NCBI RefSeq assembly: GCF_052060035.1
Contig: NZ_JBPOEA010000011.1
Span: 32,223-96,222 of the forward strand
DNA: 64,000 nt
From: Fodinibius sp052060035
Lineage (GTDB): Bacteria; Bacteroidota; Rhodothermia; Balneolales; Balneolaceae
Direction of reading: 5' to 3'
Position numbers and translations under genes: made by a program. The notes below the pieces were generated by a model. The model was not told the DNA's origin and did not search any database. It saw nothing but the letters and a program-made list of their open reading frames with translations. Of the stretch, positions 36,513-44,872 are shown in pieces. Every line of letters starts with the position of its first letter. Position 1 is the stretch's first letter.

Positions 36513-37577
36513 TTATTTGTTTTGCTTTTTGTCATAAAGAGCTAAAATATTTCTCATTGCTCTTTTTTCTCTTTCGGAGATTTCAACATCTCGATATGAA
36601 CTTTTTCCTTTGAGTCTTACTTTTGCTTCTTCTGCGTTGGCAATGGCTCGTACTGCTTTTTCCAATTTATCCTGAACAAATGCTTGGTACGTTTCTTTTA
36701 TACCAATGCTTGTTGTTTCACGATTGACTTGATTTGAAATGTCATTAAATTTGAAGCGCTCACCATCAGCTAACACAATCATTGAGTTTATGAAGAGCCA
36801 GTCAGAGGCGCTGTAGGTTTTATTTAGAATAAGATTCAGCTTATCCTCTTTTTCAATAAGAATAAGAGATAATTCATTATCGGACTTATCATTTCCTGTA
36901 GAAGGGTCTCGGTAAATAGTCCGTCCTTCCATTTCATCATGAATTGCTAACAATTTGTCTTCAATTGATAAAGAAGGGTTGTCTTTTAGATTTGCTGGTA
37001 CGTCTGGTTCTTCCTCGAAAGAAAATTCATCTTCAGTTAGTTCACGGAATTTTTTACGTAAAGCACCTTTATCATTTTTATATCGTTTTCTTCGTTCATT
37101 TCCTGATAACTGACCAAGGGAATACCAAACATTGCCGGATTCATCATCTTTATCTACTTCAGCAATTGCAAATGTTGTACTATCTAAATTCCAGCCATAA
37201 TGTTTAACAGAAAGCTCATCTGAATTATCTATGAAATCTGGTTCACCCATTTTTGCAACATATTGGCTCTGTTTATCCCGAATCTTTTTGATTCGATCCA
37301 TTAAATTTTTTGATCCTAAATTTGTCCGATCTATTGTGGGATAACGTGTAACAGCAACAAGAGAATCTTCAATAAAACGATATTTGCGTGCATATCTTTG
37401 GCCATTAATTGTTTCTTCGTAGTAAGTTCCTCCTAAATTCCACTGAATTAATTGCCCCGTTTCTGAATAATGAACTTTTTCTCTTGAACTTCCCCAATCA
37501 ACTTTGAACCAATCCTGGCCTTGAACTTGAGTTACAAATAGGAAAATAAATAATGAGCTTAAAAGCACTTTTCTCAT
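36513..37577 (-). CDS. Secreted cassette protein, unknown
   Basis: 354 residues. A signal peptide ends near VQGQD (about residue 20). The mature domain (WFKVDWGSSREKVHYSETG) resembles lipocalin-like secreted domains that begin W-G-S-S-x-E-x-V. The C-terminal 90 residues are helical and basic. No catalytic motif is seen. It is the first gene of a two-gene unit with the membrane protein downstream. Confidence 0.55.
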   Translation of the reverse strand: MRKVLLSSLFIFLFVTQVQGQDWFKVDWGSSREKVHYSETGQLIQWNLGGTYYEETINGQRYARKYRFIEDSLVAVTRYPTIDRTNLGSKNLMDRIKKIRDKQSQYVAKMGEPDFIDNSDELSVKHYGWNLDSTTFAIAEVDKDDESGNVWYSLGQLSGNERRKRYKNDKGALRKKFRELTEDEFSFEEEPDVPANLKDNPSLSIEDKLLAIHDEMEGRTIYRDPSTGNDKSDNELSLILIEKEDKLNLILNKTYSASDWLFINSMIVLADGERFKFNDISNQVNRETTSIGIKETYQAFVQDKLEKAVRAIANAEEAKVRLKGKSSYRDVEISEREKRAMRNILALYDKKQNK

Positions 37578-37611
37578 GACGCTTATTTTTGGATTATTTT
37601 TTGAAGTGGTG

Positions 37612-37726
37612 TATTAGCATTACGTATAACCGGAAAGTGCATCAGTTTTGAAATTTTTTATTAAAATAAAGATTAACTAATAAATAGAAGGGAGACAAAG
37701 AGATAACTAGGCCTATTGGGTTAGGT
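37612..37726 (-). repeat. attC-like site e
   Basis: Left GTATTAGCATTACGTATAAC, right arm TAGGCCTATTGGGTTAGGT with core GTTAGGT at 37,720-37,726, a perfect GTTRRRY. The stop codon of the gene at 37,721 lies inside this core. Confidence 0.6.
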
Positions 37727-38623
37727 AAACTTTATTTGGCGTCCCTTAGCATCATCCATGTTTCCAAGCAAAATCACTAAAACATCAAAAGCCCACCACA
37801 AACCAAAACCACCAGCAGTAAGAAATTTAATAATCGCTAGTTTTTTGTACCCAAGATAAAGCCTATCAAGACCCAACCACCCAAACATGATGGAAAGTAT
37901 AAGTGTTATTGAGGCCCATTTATTACTTTTTGGTTTTCTTATTTTCTCTGAATTCGACCCGAAATTACTCGAAGTTTCCTCAAGTTCTGGTATTACTTTC
38001 GACTTCTTTTTTCTTTTACGGTATTCATTTACAAACTCATTAAACTTTTTTCGTTTATTATCTTCTGCAAAAAGTAAAACCTCATTACTTTTTGTTTCTT
38101 TGTCCCAATAATTGATAATTAAGTAGTCTGTTTCTTTATCAAGTTTTTTTGACTTAGAACCAATTCCAGACATTCCTCCTAAAACTGCACCCAAAGGTCC
38201 AAGCAAAAGCCCGCCAGCTGCAGCTCTACCAACAACTGACTTATCCTTAGTTTTATAATTACCCATTGAATCCCTGTCCTCATACTTAACAGTTATAATA
38301 TTGGAATAGGGAATTTTAAAACTTTTGAAGAAGCCAGAATGGATACATAAACCTCTTTTATGAAAAAGAACTGCGGCGGGACCTTCTTTTACATCAAGAC
38401 TACTTCCACCTTTATATTTTGTTTGCAGATGTTTAGCTGTCCAAAGCTTTCTACCTATATTTTCAGTAAAATTTATATGAGATAGATCATTAGAAGAAGA
38501 TTGATGAATTTGGTTTGGTTCAGTTTCTTTTTCGGCTTTGTTATTTGATTTTACTTCTGAACCACAATTTTGACAAAAATTATCTTCCTGACTTACTTCT
38601 TCACCACAATTTGTGCAATACAT
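37721..38623 (-). CDS. Zinc-ribbon, TM2-domain membrane protein
   Basis: 300 residues. It begins with a four-Cys zinc ribbon (MYCTNCGEEVSQEDNFCQNC). A middle domain of about 130 residues (ILFAED is near its end) looks PH-like. The C-terminus is a TM2 domain with two spans (FGWLGLDRLYLGYKKLAIIKF and GGFGLWWAFDVLVILLG). Such proteins are thought to sense or bind something at the membrane. It starts 2 bases behind the gene at 38,626, and its last codon is TAA inside the attC core. Confidence 0.75.
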   Translation of the reverse strand: MYCTNCGEEVSQEDNFCQNCGSEVKSNNKAEKETEPNQIHQSSSNDLSHINFTENIGRKLWTAKHLQTKYKGGSSLDVKEGPAAVLFHKRGLCIHSGFFKSFKIPYSNIITVKYEDRDSMGNYKTKDKSVVGRAAAGGLLLGPLGAVLGGMSGIGSKSKKLDKETDYLIINYWDKETKSNEVLLFAEDNKRKKFNEFVNEYRKRKKKSKVIPELEETSSNFGSNSEKIRKPKSNKWASITLILSIMFGWLGLDRLYLGYKKLAIIKFLTAGGFGLWWAFDVLVILLGNMDDAKGRQIKFT

Positions 38624-38625
38624 AA

Positions 38626-39036
38626 CTAGTCAGACTTAACATTTAAGAAAATACCTTCTACAAATTCATCAATTTTTCTTTCAGCTATTGATAAAGCTAC
38701 AGCGTCTTTTGAATTTAAATTAAGACCTCTTGATAAAATAGTATCGAGCACATCTGTAATTTGCTTGGCATTTTTGTAACGGCTGGTATCTATTTTCCCC
38801 TTTAACTTTTCTAAGTTATTCTCGGTAAATTTTAAATGTTGTCGAGCACTTACTAAAAAATCTGAATCTCTATTACTTGCAGCTTCATCAATAAAAAGAT
38901 GAGTAGCAAACGCCATCTTTGAAAACTGCAGTTCTCTTTCTTTGATACTGTCACTCTCTTCCGAATCCTGCGCAAATCCAATATTTGAACTTAGGATTAC
39001 AATTAACCCAAAAGTTAATAGGTGTTTTAGCTTCAT
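38626..39036 (-). CDS. Small secreted protein, unknown
   Basis: About 136 residues from the ATG at 39,036; the frame extends further upstream into attC-like site g, but MKLKHLLTFGLIVILSSNIGF starts a clean signal peptide. The mature part is helical. It pairs with the zinc-ribbon protein in one unit. No family is recognised. Confidence 0.5.
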   Translation of the reverse strand: MKLKHLLTFGLIVILSSNIGFAQDSEESDSIKERELQFSKMAFATHLFIDEAASNRDSDFLVSARQHLKFTENNLEKLKGKIDTSRYKNAKQITDVLDTILSRGLNLNSKDAVALSIAERKIDEFVEGIFLNVKSD

Positions 39037-39058
39037 GATATGGTCTCTATTGATTAAA

Positions 39059-39189
39059 AGTTTACATAATAAAATTTTGCATAAGAGCCTACGTATTGAT
39101 TTTGAGTTGTTAAATAATAATTGGAAAGCTAAAAAGCCAAAAGCTAGCAAATAATAGCGAAACCTGTCCGGGCTAAAGGCGGGTTAGCT
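39059..39189 (-). repeat. attC-like site g
   Basis: Left AGTTTACATAATAAAATTTTG with GCATAAGAGCCTACG, right arm CCTGTCCGGGCTAAAGGCGG and core GTTAGCT (39,183-39,189). It holds the shared spacer GCTAAAAAGCCAAAAGCTAG. The stop of the HNH gene lies within the right core. Confidence 0.6.
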
Positions 39190-40314
39190 CTCTTGTCTGA
39201 ATATATGTTTGCGATGATAAGCTAAATATTCTTTATGACTATCTTCTATTCTCCTAAGTTCTAAATCTGAATTTATACCTACAGATTGGGCATCAGAATC
39301 GGACAATGCATTTGATATCATGATACTTCCATCGTTTTTAAAGCTGATAAGGCCTGAATCAAATGCCGAATCCATACTTGGGGACAACAATATCCCGTTG
39401 AATTTATCAATTGCCTCATCAACTTTGCACTCGCTCCAAGGTTTAATATGAGAAGCAGTAAGGAGGGAGTTATTGTGGCATCCTGTCACAGCACATTTTT
39501 CCCAATATTTAATAAGTAGACTTCTAAACCTGCCTTGACCTATCCTTGCTTTTGTTATCGCCTCCCGTTCTTTTTTGTCTAGTTCTAGGTATTCGTCATG
39601 CTCTGTAGAATCTATTTCTGTATTTATCTTTTTAGCTGCAATCCACATAAATGAATGAGCGTCAAGGAGAGAAACATCCGACTCGATTTTTTGCTCAAGC
39701 AAAACTTTTAATTGGTCAAGCAGGCTATTATAAATCTGATAGTTTTCCCACGAGCATTGGTGGCTTGTTTTGAAATTAACACCTAGCATCTCAAACCCTT
39801 CATCGAAATATGAAGGGGCAATCGGCATAAATCTACTTCTATCCTTTAAAAACAATAAGTATGCTAAAAAGGGATATCTTTTGCCAAATAATTCTATCAG
39901 CTTTTCAAAGCTTCTCTCAGTATTTCCAGTGAGATATAATTCATAAAAAACTGACTCATATTTAGGCAGGGCCTCAGATTTTTCAACAGCTTTCTTTAAA
40001 TCATAATGTGCAAGATTGGGTTCGCCATATCTAGGATGCCAATTGAATAAGTTATTGGACTCAAATTCGATTGCAGATATTATTGCCCTGCCAATTCTCC
40101 CAGTTCCTATATCGGACTTTTCCCATGAATTAAAGGTTAAATTTTTTCGTCCCTTATTATAAACTTCATATTTATAAAACTCCTGATCTTCTAAATAGGG
40201 ATTGCTAACAAATGAAAGATCATCAATTTTGCTCTTTGATTTAACAAAATTGCTAAATGCTTTAAAAACCTTATTGAACAAATAGGGGTCTATTGTTTTC
40301 TGATTCTCTACCAT
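39184..40314 (-). CDS. HNH endonuclease
   Basis: 376 residues. The C-terminal part has EKCAVTGCHNNSLLTASHIK and then PWSECKVDEAIDKFNGILLS, the HNH_2-type nuclease core with a Cys pair and the HIKPW motif near residue 290. The N-terminal 240 residues are probably a target-sensing domain. DNA cleavage in defence or restriction is likely. Single-gene unit behind attC-like sites h1/h2. Confidence 0.8.
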   Translation of the reverse strand: MVENQKTIDPYLFNKVFKAFSNFVKSKSKIDDLSFVSNPYLEDQEFYKYEVYNKGRKNLTFNSWEKSDIGTGRIGRAIISAIEFESNNLFNWHPRYGEPNLAHYDLKKAVEKSEALPKYESVFYELYLTGNTERSFEKLIELFGKRYPFLAYLLFLKDRSRFMPIAPSYFDEGFEMLGVNFKTSHQCSWENYQIYNSLLDQLKVLLEQKIESDVSLLDAHSFMWIAAKKINTEIDSTEHDEYLELDKKEREAITKARIGQGRFRSLLIKYWEKCAVTGCHNNSLLTASHIKPWSECKVDEAIDKFNGILLSPSMDSAFDSGLISFKNDGSIMISNALSDSDAQSVGINSDLELRRIEDSHKEYLAYHRKHIFRQES

Positions 40315-40340
40315 TAATTAGTCTATGTTTTGTAAAAGAG

Positions 40341-40464
40341 AGCTAACGATATCCGCATAACCGACCACGCATTACTGTTGAATCAGCAACTAATGAAAGA
40401 AGCGTTTCAAAACCAAGGGCGACAGAAAATTGGCGAGGTGTGTCCGATTTAAAGGCGGTTAGGC
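40341..40464 (-). repeat. attC-like site h1
   Basis: Left AGCTAACGATATCCGCATAA, right GGCGAGGTGTGTCCGATTTA, AAGG and core GTTAGGC at 40,458-40,464, a perfect GTTRRRY. The two ends are imperfect inverted copies. It lies between the HNH gene and another attC-like site. Confidence 0.65.
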
Positions 40465-40631
40465 CAACATTTCGCTTTTTTTAAAAAACTAATTATTAAA
40501 ACTAAAGGAAGCTGTAATATTCTCGAAGGTGCTTCTCATATTCTGAAATATTTTTGTTTCAGCTGTTTGACGCAAAGAAAACAAAATGAGCAAGAGAGAA
40601 TTAGGTACGTCGCGTAAATATGCGGTTAGCC
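40462..40631 (-). repeat. attC-like site h2
   Basis: Left GGCCAACATTTCGCTTTTTT shares bases with the right core of site h1; right arm ACGTCGCGTAAATATGCG and core GTTAGCC at 40,625-40,631. About 170 bases, longer than the others. No gene lies between h1 and h2, so this would be a gene-less unit or one large attC. Confidence 0.5.
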
Positions 40632-40635
40632 TACA

Positions 40636-41490
40636 TTACCACCAATTCTTAGACTTGTCTATCCAAAGATATGCTGAAGGTAAATCCCAATTTGTTAGCT
40701 TATTATATTTTTGTCTTTCTATAGGCTTAAAATCTTCGGCTATATGAAAAAATTGCGTTGTATTATCTTCTGACCATCTAATTTCTTTTCTCGTCTTAGA
40801 TTTTTTTTCATAGCCACCAGAATAAGCAAACTCATGTTGTTCTCGATACCAGTCAGTGCCTTCTAAATGGCCATAATTTTCTTCTACCCAATTAGTTTCT
40901 TCTTTGTAATAAATCAAATCTTCATAATGGAGTGGTGAAATAGAAGCGTTGCCTGTCCAGATATACAGGCGACCATAATACATTTGGTGCAATAGTCTTT
41001 GCCAAGCTTTCGGTTTAAAAGTATACTTTTCGAGTTCTACATCATATCCAAAATTGATTTGATCCAAACTCGGAATAATCCATAGGACAAATATCTTTTT
41101 TTCTTTATAGATTTTTGTTCTCCTGATAATCTCACGGACATCAATTGTGCTTTTCTGTACTTCAATACCAACTGGGAAATTGTTAATGCGCAAACTTATG
41201 TCTGGCCTAACTTCTCCTAGAGATCTCTCTATGTCACAATTCTTGCATAATTCGTGTTCTTCTAAAGTTTTGCAAATATCTGTTTTACATTTGTAATGTA
41301 ATTCACTTTCTCCAGAACTATAACTACAGGAGTCTGTGGATTTATGAGCAAAATGATGAATATTTATTGACCCTTTTCTTAAAATTAATTCCCCTCCACA
41401 CTCTGAGTCTGGACAAAAATATGGTCCTTCGCTTTTCTTGGAATCTGATGCATGACATCTTTCTCTATTAGAATTCAGAGCAACTAACAT
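40636..41490 (-). CDS. CoiA-like protein (competence/nuclease family)
   Basis: 284 residues. Near the start YFCPDSECGGELILRKG is a zinc-ribbon-like pair, then HHFAHKSTDSCSYSSGESELH, the HFAH...ES..H pattern of CoiA family proteins, and VRPDISLRI, then IEVQKSTIDVREIIRRT, which looks like the PD-(D/E)xK nuclease core with E-x-Q in place of D/E-x-K. CoiA helps process incoming DNA in competence. Here a DNA-cutting defence role is equally possible. Confidence 0.7.
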   Translation of the reverse strand: MLVALNSNRERCHASDSKKSEGPYFCPDSECGGELILRKGSINIHHFAHKSTDSCSYSSGESELHYKCKTDICKTLEEHELCKNCDIERSLGEVRPDISLRINNFPVGIEVQKSTIDVREIIRRTKIYKEKKIFVLWIIPSLDQINFGYDVELEKYTFKPKAWQRLLHQMYYGRLYIWTGNASISPLHYEDLIYYKEETNWVEENYGHLEGTDWYREQHEFAYSGGYEKKSKTRKEIRWSEDNTTQFFHIAEDFKPIERQKYNKLTNWDLPSAYLWIDKSKNWW

Positions 41491-41515
41491 ATTAAATATT
41501 AGAATTTTGTTGTAC

Positions 41516-41640
41516 GGCTAACGACATTGCACATAAGGTGCGCACGCAAAAATGTTAAGTTTTTAAATAATGAATGGGAAGCTAAAAAGCCAAAAACTGG
41601 CAAGGCCAGGCGAGGTGCGTCCCCTTAAGGCGGGTTAGGT
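41516..41640 (-). repeat. attC-like site i (best example)
   Basis: Left GGCTAACGACATTGCACATA, AGGTGCGCACGC; right GGCGAGGTGCGTCCCCTTAA, GGCGG and core GTTAGGT at 41,634-41,640. On the minus strand it reads CTAACCCGCCTTAAGGGGAC, ACGCACC, and ends GTGCAATGTCGTTAGCC, which fits attC sites of known integrons. The spacer GCTAAAAAGCCAAAAACTGG is shared with sites b and g. Confidence 0.7.
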
Positions 41641-41643
41641 TGC

Positions 41644-42699
41644 TTATAAATTGAGAACTTTGTTGTATAACCAATTCCCGAAATTTTGATCTAAATGTAA
41701 TTTATCAGCACCATAATTAAATGCCCCAAAAGATTGTGTTCCAGCATCTGTTAAGGGATTTTCCGGATATTTTTTTAAGAAATCTTCTTGTAAACTATTT
41801 AGCTTTAAATCATAATCCCACCATGTAAGACCAAATTCGGGCGTTAAATTTTTACCGATTACATACCAAGGCCATCTTTCACTACGACCTTCTTCAATTT
41901 CTTTTTCAGTAATATGTTTAGGTTCACTTAAAACTTTATAAACTGATAAAATTGCTCGTACACCGACTCCATATGTGATTATAACATCATTGATATTAAC
42001 TCCTGTCGGTCTTCTTTTAGAAAAATGAAGTCGTGTTTCCTGATTATTGAATTTTCTACCTTTTTCTATTGGACTTTCGGTATGACCAATTGGTTTAAGC
42101 CATATTTGTTGTTCTATTTCTTCAATAATGTTTGGATCTAGGATATCTGAGATATCAATTTCATTTATAGTATCCTTATTTTTTGTAAAATCTTCCTTAT
42201 CTACACGATATAATAGTTCTAATAATTGCTCTTCATTAAGTGATCGATAAGGAAGGCTTTTAATTTCTTTAGCAAATGAGTTAAGCTGTTGAGAATCACT
42301 TAATTTTATGCCCCATTCATGATTTTTGGATAAACCATGATGTGTAAGGTTTGCAGAGCTTAAAATAGCATTAACGGGTTTATCATCTTTATAGGCAAAG
42401 TATGCTTTCCCATGCAGTTTATTAACAATTCTTATTTCCACAGAAAAATCATCTTGTTCTTGAGCATAGTCGAATATTGAGATGAGAGAGTTTACCTTTC
42501 TTATTAATTCGGAGGTCTGGCCATCCAGTTTTGTATATAAAGTTACGCGATTTAGATCATCTGGAAATGCCGTATCAAAAAATACGGTTAAGTCTTCCAT
42601 CAAATATGGACTTGTAATTACGGCTTCTTTTGCTTGGCTAAATAAAGACTCTAATTCAGATAAATGGTTAGTTTTTTCGTTATTAAATACTAGCATCAT
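41644..42699 (-). CDS. PLD-superfamily nuclease-like protein
   Basis: 351 residues. A phospholipase-D-like motif lies at H96-x-K98 (KLHGKAYF) with N117 (SSANLTHHGL) and E128 following, the layout of PLD/NgoFVII-type restriction endonucleases. The C-terminal 150 residues have no clear domain. Such enzymes need two chains for one active site. It starts 9 bases behind the InlB/GLUG lipoprotein gene. Confidence 0.72.
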   Translation of the reverse strand: MMLVFNNEKTNHLSELESLFSQAKEAVITSPYLMEDLTVFFDTAFPDDLNRVTLYTKLDGQTSELIRKVNSLISIFDYAQEQDDFSVEIRIVNKLHGKAYFAYKDDKPVNAILSSANLTHHGLSKNHEWGIKLSDSQQLNSFAKEIKSLPYRSLNEEQLLELLYRVDKEDFTKNKDTINEIDISDILDPNIIEEIEQQIWLKPIGHTESPIEKGRKFNNQETRLHFSKRRPTGVNINDVIITYGVGVRAILSVYKVLSEPKHITEKEIEEGRSERWPWYVIGKNLTPEFGLTWWDYDLKLNSLQEDFLKKYPENPLTDAGTQSFGAFNYGADKLHLDQNFGNWLYNKVLNL

Positions 42700-42708
42700 A
42701 AATAGATT

Positions 42709-44466
42709 TTATTCCCAAGAAAGTGAGGGATAGTTATTGGTTATTATCCAATATTCATCCCAGTTAAAATTTGGCATATTTTCTTCAGCTGAACTTCCTG
42801 TCATTTCAGATGTTACAAGACCAGTTGCGTTAGTTCCACCTCCATCAATAGCGTGATTTTGTGAAGTTGATTCAGTGTCCCAATAGCTTGAACTGAGATC
42901 AACTGTGTTATTAACCGAACCAATCAATCCACCTGAGGTACCATCACTATCAACATTACCAGTAGCATAAGTTTGTTCTACTTCTTCATCTTCTGACATA
43001 TCACCAATTAAACCACCGACTGTATTAATGCCAGTTACGTTTCCTAATGCATAAGATGCTGTAACTCTAGCTTCATCGCCAGAAAGTGAAGTATGTCTAC
43101 CAATCAAGCCACCTACTGTATATTCACCATTTACTTCGCTCAAAGATTTAGATTTACTAACAGTTCCTGCATTTTTCCCCAATAAGCCACCCACAAAATT
43201 GGTTCCATTTACAACTCCTTCGGTAAATGAATTTCTAATTACCGAATACTGTACTGTTGTACCAACTAATCCACCTGTACCTTCTAACCCATTAACTTCC
43301 CCGGTTACGAAACAGTTTGTAATTTCACCAGAATTTTCGGCTACCAAACCACCTGTAATATTGCCACCCGTTATTTTAACTCCTTGAAGTCCTAAATTTT
43401 TTATTTCTCCCCCTGGATTAATACTGTTATAAGTTCTGCCAAACAAACCAACTCTTGATTCATTGCTTCTATTTATGTGTAAATTTTCAATTATGAAACC
43501 ATTGCCGTCGTAGTACCCTCTAAATATATTATCTTCGTCTCCAATTGGATTGAATCCTTTGCCTGAGTTCCAATTAATTGTCGAACCCGCGTCTATATCA
43601 TTTATTTGGGTAAAATATGAACCAAGATAGTTTTGAATGGATTGCAACTCTTCGACTGTTGAGACTTTATAAGGATTATCTTTGGTACCATAACCACCTG
43701 CAAAAGCAGTATTTTTAAAAATAGTCTCAATAGATTTATCAGAATCAATGGTTATTGTCTCGGGGTTAGCATTACCAGATAAATCACCTTGCCATTTATC
43801 AAATTCCCAATCACCTGAAGCACTAGCTGAGAGTTCAACTTCTGCACCGAATTCATATTCAGGTTGGTCAGGAGTTATTGATATCGAGCCTTCACCAGAT
43901 GTTTTTACAGAAAGCGTATAAGTTTTCTTCTCAAATATGGCTGTTACTTCTTTAGGGTCATTAACAGTAATATGGGCGGGGTTTTCACTACCGGTAACAT
44001 CACCTTGCCATTCGACAAATTGATATCCTTCGGACGGATTGGCAGTCAACTGAACAACAGTACCATGTTCATAATCTTTAGACTTTTGTTCTAAAACTTC
44101 TTCATTGACTGAACCTTCACCTTCAGTATTTACCGAAAGTTCATACGTTTTCAGTTCAAAGTTTGCTGTTAGATTGTAATCTTGGTCAACAGTTAGCGAT
44201 AGTGGATTGTCTGAAATGCTATCGATATCACCACTCCAGTGTGTGAAAAGATATTCTTCATTTGCATCGGCTTGTAATTCAACTTCTTCTCCTTCATCAT
44301 AAGTGTCTTCTGAAGAAGGGGATATAGAACCTGCCTCGGATGGTGTAACGTCAACAGCTACAGAATAAGTTGTAGTTTCTTCATTATTGGGGCCAGTACC
44401 ATTGTCACTACATGAAACGATTGATATGGTGAATAGAAAGATAAAGGCAAATAGTAGCTGTCTCAT
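42709..44466 (-). CDS. Lipoprotein with InlB-B-like and GLUG repeats
   Basis: About 585 residues from the ATG at 44,466; the frame extends to a GTG at 44,496. Lipobox SIVSC near residue 19. Three InlB-B-like repeats (EGYQFVEWQGDVTGSENPAH type, 75-80 residues) lie at about 35-265. GLUG-type repeats (GGLVAENSGEITNCFVTGEV, GGLVGTTVQYSVI, and others) follow at about 330-520. It should be surface-exposed and adhesion-like. The repeats match those of the chromosomal lipoprotein at 10,970. Confidence 0.8.
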   Translation of the reverse strand: MRQLLFAFIFLFTISIVSCSDNGTGPNNEETTTYSVAVDVTPSEAGSISPSSEDTYDEGEEVELQADANEEYLFTHWSGDIDSISDNPLSLTVDQDYNLTANFELKTYELSVNTEGEGSVNEEVLEQKSKDYEHGTVVQLTANPSEGYQFVEWQGDVTGSENPAHITVNDPKEVTAIFEKKTYTLSVKTSGEGSISITPDQPEYEFGAEVELSASASGDWEFDKWQGDLSGNANPETITIDSDKSIETIFKNTAFAGGYGTKDNPYKVSTVEELQSIQNYLGSYFTQINDIDAGSTINWNSGKGFNPIGDEDNIFRGYYDGNGFIIENLHINRSNESRVGLFGRTYNSINPGGEIKNLGLQGVKITGGNITGGLVAENSGEITNCFVTGEVNGLEGTGGLVGTTVQYSVIRNSFTEGVVNGTNFVGGLLGKNAGTVSKSKSLSEVNGEYTVGGLIGRHTSLSGDEARVTASYALGNVTGINTVGGLIGDMSEDEEVEQTYATGNVDSDGTSGGLIGSVNNTVDLSSSYWDTESTSQNHAIDGGGTNATGLVTSEMTGSSAEENMPNFNWDEYWIITNNYPSLSWE

Positions 44467-44527
44467 CTGAATATTTTCTTTTTTAAAAAATTGCACCCGA
44501 TCAGAAGGTAAATTTAGTTTAGTAGTT

Positions 44528-44570
44528 AAGCAACCTAACCTTAACTCATGTGCAGAGAGTTAAATACTAT
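44528..44570 (-). other. Proximal cassette boundary, attI- or half-attC-like
   Basis: On the minus strand it reads GCACATGAGTTAAGGTTAGG then TTGC. The 11-base GGTTAGGTTGC word also occurs, on the plus strand, at the right end of site i. It lies 62 bases before the ATG at 44,466, the first gene of the array. No second half is seen, so it could be an attI remnant. Confidence 0.4.
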
Positions 44571-44846
44571 TCATTGTCAATATACTATGCAAAGCTGACC
44601 TTTAAATTACTTCAACGGGGATTTAACAATATATTCCTCTAACAAGGCCTCTTTATGTAATACAGATAATACTTCTACATAATATTATTTAACCATATAC
44701 CTCAACCTTAGAAGAACTTTTCTCAAACTAGCACATCTTGTTTCTTCTTTTCCCATCCTGTCCCAATCTCTGGCAGTTTATTGCAGGCGATTCCAGCCTG
44801 TCCCGGGGTATTTCCCTTGATTTAAAATAGTGTTACGTTGACATCG
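44571..44846. other. AT-rich spacer, no gene seen
   Basis: Between the cassette array and the virion-like operon I see no supported gene. The 8-base word CCTGTCCC occurs twice (near 44,757 and 44,800) and the end is a promoter-like stretch. The composition shifts from AT-rich cassette DNA to GC-richer operon DNA here, so this may be an internal element junction. Confidence 0.5.
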
Positions 44847-44872
44847 GTGATTGTATAAACTGTTACAATCAC
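44847..44872. promoter_or_regulatory. Inverted repeat upstream of late operon (candidate operator)
   Basis: Perfect 9-bp arms GTGATTGTA and TACAATCAC with an 8-base spacer. A TTGACA word lies just before (44,839-44,844). The first gene of the operon starts 25 bases further on. This looks like a repressor or activator site over the late promoter. Confidence 0.6.

Larger units (their letters stand above)
35112..44538 (-). mobile_element. Gene-cassette array with attC-like sites (CALIN type)
   Basis: All genes here are on the minus strand. Seven intergenic attC-like palindromes separate one- or two-gene units, each behind a stop codon and in the same orientation as the genes. Read on the minus strand they begin with YTAACCCGCC-like and end with GTTAGCC-like cores, matching the R''...R' layout of integron attC sites. 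No integron integrase is in the window, so this would be a cluster of attC sites lacking an integrase. The units are AT-rich and of mixed content, as integron cassettes usually are. Confidence 0.65.
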
